From Lentisphaeria bacterium (GTDB lineage: Bacteria; Verrucomicrobiota; Lentisphaeria; Victivallales; Victivallaceae), in the NCBI GenBank assembly GCA_017414565.1, contig JAFQLP010000116.1:1-35372 (forward strand): 35,372 nucleotides of DNA, written 5' to 3'. Below, piece by piece: positions 33,518 to 35,372 of the stretch. The notes beneath the pieces are model-generated. The model was not told the origin of the DNA. It did no database searches and worked only from the letters and a program-made list of their open reading frames with translations. The number at the start of each line of letters is the position of its first letter. Positions within the stretch are counted from its first letter, which is position 1. A program made the position numbers and the translations under genes.

Positions 33518-34636
33518 ATGATAAAACCACTGAAAACCGCTGATCTGATCATTGCTGCCGGTACGGATGCCGCTGATCTCCGGTATGTTTCCGGATTTGC
33601 CGCACCGGATTCGTTTTTATGGTTCCGTTGCGGCGGAGAATGCGCCATTGTGGTATCGCAGTTGGAATACAGCCGGGCTCTGGCTTCGGTCAAACCGGGG
33701 GTGAACGTGCTGTTGTTGGAAAATCTCGGCGCACGGAGTTGGGTGGATGCCGCATTGACGATCGCCCGCAGCCGCGGGATCGGGACATTCCGCGTACCGG
33801 CCGATTTTCCGTTGGCTCTGGCCGAGCGGCTCCGGGGCGGATGCGTGGGAGTGGTGGCGCAGATGGGAACATTTTGCCCGGAACGCCAATTCAAAAGCCA
33901 GACCGAAAAAGATGCGATCATCCGGGCTTTGCGGGTGACCGAGCAGGGGATGCGCCGGGCCGTTGAGGTCATCGGTGCCGCCAGCGTGGGAAATGACGGG
34001 GTACTCCGTTATGATGGTGAAATTTTGACCTCGGAACGGCTCCGGTTTGAAATCGATTCCCGGCTGCTCCGGTTGGGTGCGGTGGCGGTGGATACCATTG
34101 CCGCGGCCGGGGTGCAGAGTGCCGCGCCGCATCAGGTCGGCAGCGGTCCGATCCGGGCCGGGGTGCCGATCGTGATCGATATTTTCCCCCGGATGAACGA
34201 TTCCGGCTATTGGGGCGATCTGACCCGGACCGTGGCCAAGCAGGAAATGGCTCCGGTGGTGGCGGCGGCGTATGATGCCGTCAAGCGCGCCCGCGATCTG
34301 ACCGAGCCGATGATGGTGCCGGGGGCGATCCCGGCGGATATCCATTGCCGCGCCCAGCAGATCCTGACCGAAGCGGGATTCCCCACCGGCCGGGATCAGA
34401 ATGGGGCATACGGATTTTTTCATTCGTTGGGACATGGGGTCGGTTTGGAGATCCACGAAGATCCGCGGATCAGTCCCGGCAACCGTCAACCGCTCCGGGG
34501 CGGCGAAGTCATTACCGACGAACCGGGGGTGTATTACCCCGCGTGGGGCGGTGTCCGGCTGGAAAATATGATCTATGTCGGTCAGAACGGCGCGGAACGC
34601 CTGACCGTGATCGAAGACGATCCCGTGATCCCATGA
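33518..34636 (+). CDS. M24 family metallopeptidase (Xaa-Pro aminopeptidase type)
   Basis: Predicted product is 372 aa, typical of PepP/PepQ-like proteins. GAGGT precedes the ATG. Residues 1-140 form the creatinase-like N-terminal domain. The pita-bread catalytic domain holds the full dinuclear metal set: Asp221 in VIDIFPR, Asp234 in GDLTRTV, His306 in LGHGVGLEIH, Glu335 in DEPGVYY and Glu349 in RLENM. It should remove an N-terminal residue before proline or split Xaa-Pro dipeptides in the cytoplasm; which of the two cannot be told from sequence alone. Its TGA overlaps the next ATG (ATGA at 34633-34636). Confidence 0.9.
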   Translation: MIKPLKTADLIIAAGTDAADLRYVSGFAAPDSFLWFRCGGECAIVVSQLEYSRALASVKPGVNVLLLENLGARSWVDAALTIARSRGIGTFRVPADFPLALAERLRGGCVGVVAQMGTFCPERQFKSQTEKDAIIRALRVTEQGMRRAVEVIGAASVGNDGVLRYDGEILTSERLRFEIDSRLLRLGAVAVDTIAAAGVQSAAPHQVGSGPIRAGVPIVIDIFPRMNDSGYWGDLTRTVAKQEMAPVVAAAYDAVKRARDLTEPMMVPGAIPADIHCRAQQILTEAGFPTGRDQNGAYGFFHSLGHGVGLEIHEDPRISPGNRQPLRGGEVITDEPGVYYPAWGGVRLENMIYVGQNGAERLTVIEDDPVIP

Positions 34637-35372
34637 CATCGACCAGGGCATTTGGCGGTTGGCCGGGGCCGATGGAGGGCGTGATGACACCGGCCATGGT
34701 GCGTTCCGCCGGAGAACTCGGTTTGGTCAGTCGCTGGCTGACGCCATTTTTCCGTCTGTCGGAGGGGATGCCGCGGGAACGGATCCTGCGGCAATTCTAT
34801 GAACCGTTTGGCGCGGCCGGGGTCCCGGTCAGCGTGCAGTTGATGGGGCGTGATGCCGGCTTGCTGGCGGCGGCCGGAGAACGGTTTCTGGCAATGGGGG
34901 CGGCCGGACTGGATCTTAATTTCGGTTGTCCCAGCCGTCAGGTCACATCCGGCGGATGCGGCGGCGGCGCGCTTCGCGATCCGGCGGCGATGCGGCGGTT
35001 GGTGCGGCAGTTGCGGGCCGCGCTGCCCGACGCGACATTGAGTGCCAAGATCCGTTCCGGCTGGTGCGATGCGGCGGAATTGCCGGGGATCGTGGAGGCA
35101 CTGACCGGGGACGGGGCATTGGACCTGCTGTTTTTTCATTACCGTACCGTGGCCGAAGGATACCGGAGCGGGATAGCGGACCGGGAGGAACGGTTCGCGC
35201 GGCTGTTGGCGTTGACCGGCGGGCGTTGCCGGGTGGTGTTGAACGGCGATCTGACGGAGCATGAAATGCGGCAGTGGCGGGAATGTCCCGGTGTGGCCGG
35301 TGTCATGGCGGCCCGGGGGTGGTTGCGGGACCCCGGGATTTTCCGGCGGCTGGAGGGGTTGCCGGCAGAACC
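34633..35372 (+). CDS. dus: tRNA-dihydrouridine synthase, 3' end outside window
   Basis: The frame starts at ATG 34633, overlapping the peptidase stop by 4 bp, and is still open at the window end after 246 codons. It has a TIM-barrel start GPMEGVMTPAMVR as in the DusC-like group, VSVQLMGRD, and the active-site segment LDLNFGCPSRQV with the catalytic-type Cys at about 99. SAKIRSGW and later VVLNGDLT correspond to FMN phosphate-binding regions. Dus enzymes reduce specific uridines in tRNA using FMN and NADPH. Subfamily (A, B or C) cannot be fixed without the C-terminal domain. Confidence 0.88.
   Translation, partial: MTSTRAFGGWPGPMEGVMTPAMVRSAGELGLVSRWLTPFFRLSEGMPRERILRQFYEPFGAAGVPVSVQLMGRDAGLLAAAGERFLAMGAAGLDLNFGCPSRQVTSGGCGGGALRDPAAMRRLVRQLRAALPDATLSAKIRSGWCDAAELPGIVEALTGDGALDLLFFHYRTVAEGYRSGIADREERFARLLALTGGRCRVVLNGDLTEHEMRQWRECPGVAGVMAARGWLRDPGIFRRLEGLPAE

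Overview
The window reads as chromosome of a GC-rich, Gram-negative, saccharolytic anaerobe. The best guess is a gut Lentisphaerota (Victivallales-like) bacterium. This rests on the mix of secreted GHL10-type, parallel beta-helix and FG-GAP proteins, a GH109/Gfo-Idh pair, a NagA operon, outer-membrane lipoproteins and a TolC-type exporter. It is an inference from gene style; no rRNA or other phylogenetic marker is present. No tRNA, rRNA, CRISPR array, transposase or phage gene was seen.

Layout. (1) 1-4660: the 3' part of a CCA tRNA nucleotidyltransferase, then an amino-sugar/carbohydrate operon (Gfo/Idh oxidoreductase, atypical ROK-like kinase, NagA) closed by a clear terminator. (2) 4746-10094: two secreted paralogues. 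Protein A (4808-6805) is a GHL10-like domain plus six FG-GAP-like repeats. Protein B (6948-10094) is a beta-helix, a GHL10-like domain and the same six repeats. (3) 10190-13890: TetR regulator and hemolysin-III-like membrane protein, a GH109-like gene broken by one frameshift, and cysK. (4) 13912-16423 on the minus strand: an AXE1-type acetylesterase followed by protein C, a free-standing version of B's beta-helix. An intrinsic terminator sits between them. (5) 16705-21002: Blc-like lipocalin, a 728-aa membrane protein of unknown function with an EF-hand loop, and a MATE transporter. (6) 21080-22036: an AT-rich island with a repeat-containing micro-ORF and a small lipoprotein, then three successive large stem-loops. 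(7) 22037-24379 minus: protein D, a leaderless beta-solenoid protein carrying the same six-repeat C-terminus as A and B. (8) 24819-29731: a complete TolC/MacA/MacB-type exporter operon. (9) 29722-33325 minus: an XRE regulator, uppP, proC and a GT87-like membrane glycosyltransferase in one tight operon. (10) 33518-35372: an M24 aminopeptidase overlapping a truncated dihydrouridine synthase.

How the genes fit together. A, B, C and the AXE1 esterase look like a secreted polysaccharide-acting set, while NagA, the ROK-like kinase and the two Gfo/Idh-fold enzymes would handle amino sugars. The most novel-looking signal is the A/B/C/D module family. B is exactly C joined to A, and B's GHL10 domain has lost two motifs that A keeps, suggesting a binding rather than a catalytic role. 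D carries the same C-terminal module on a leaderless solenoid beside an exporter. These functional links are hypotheses from architecture and position.
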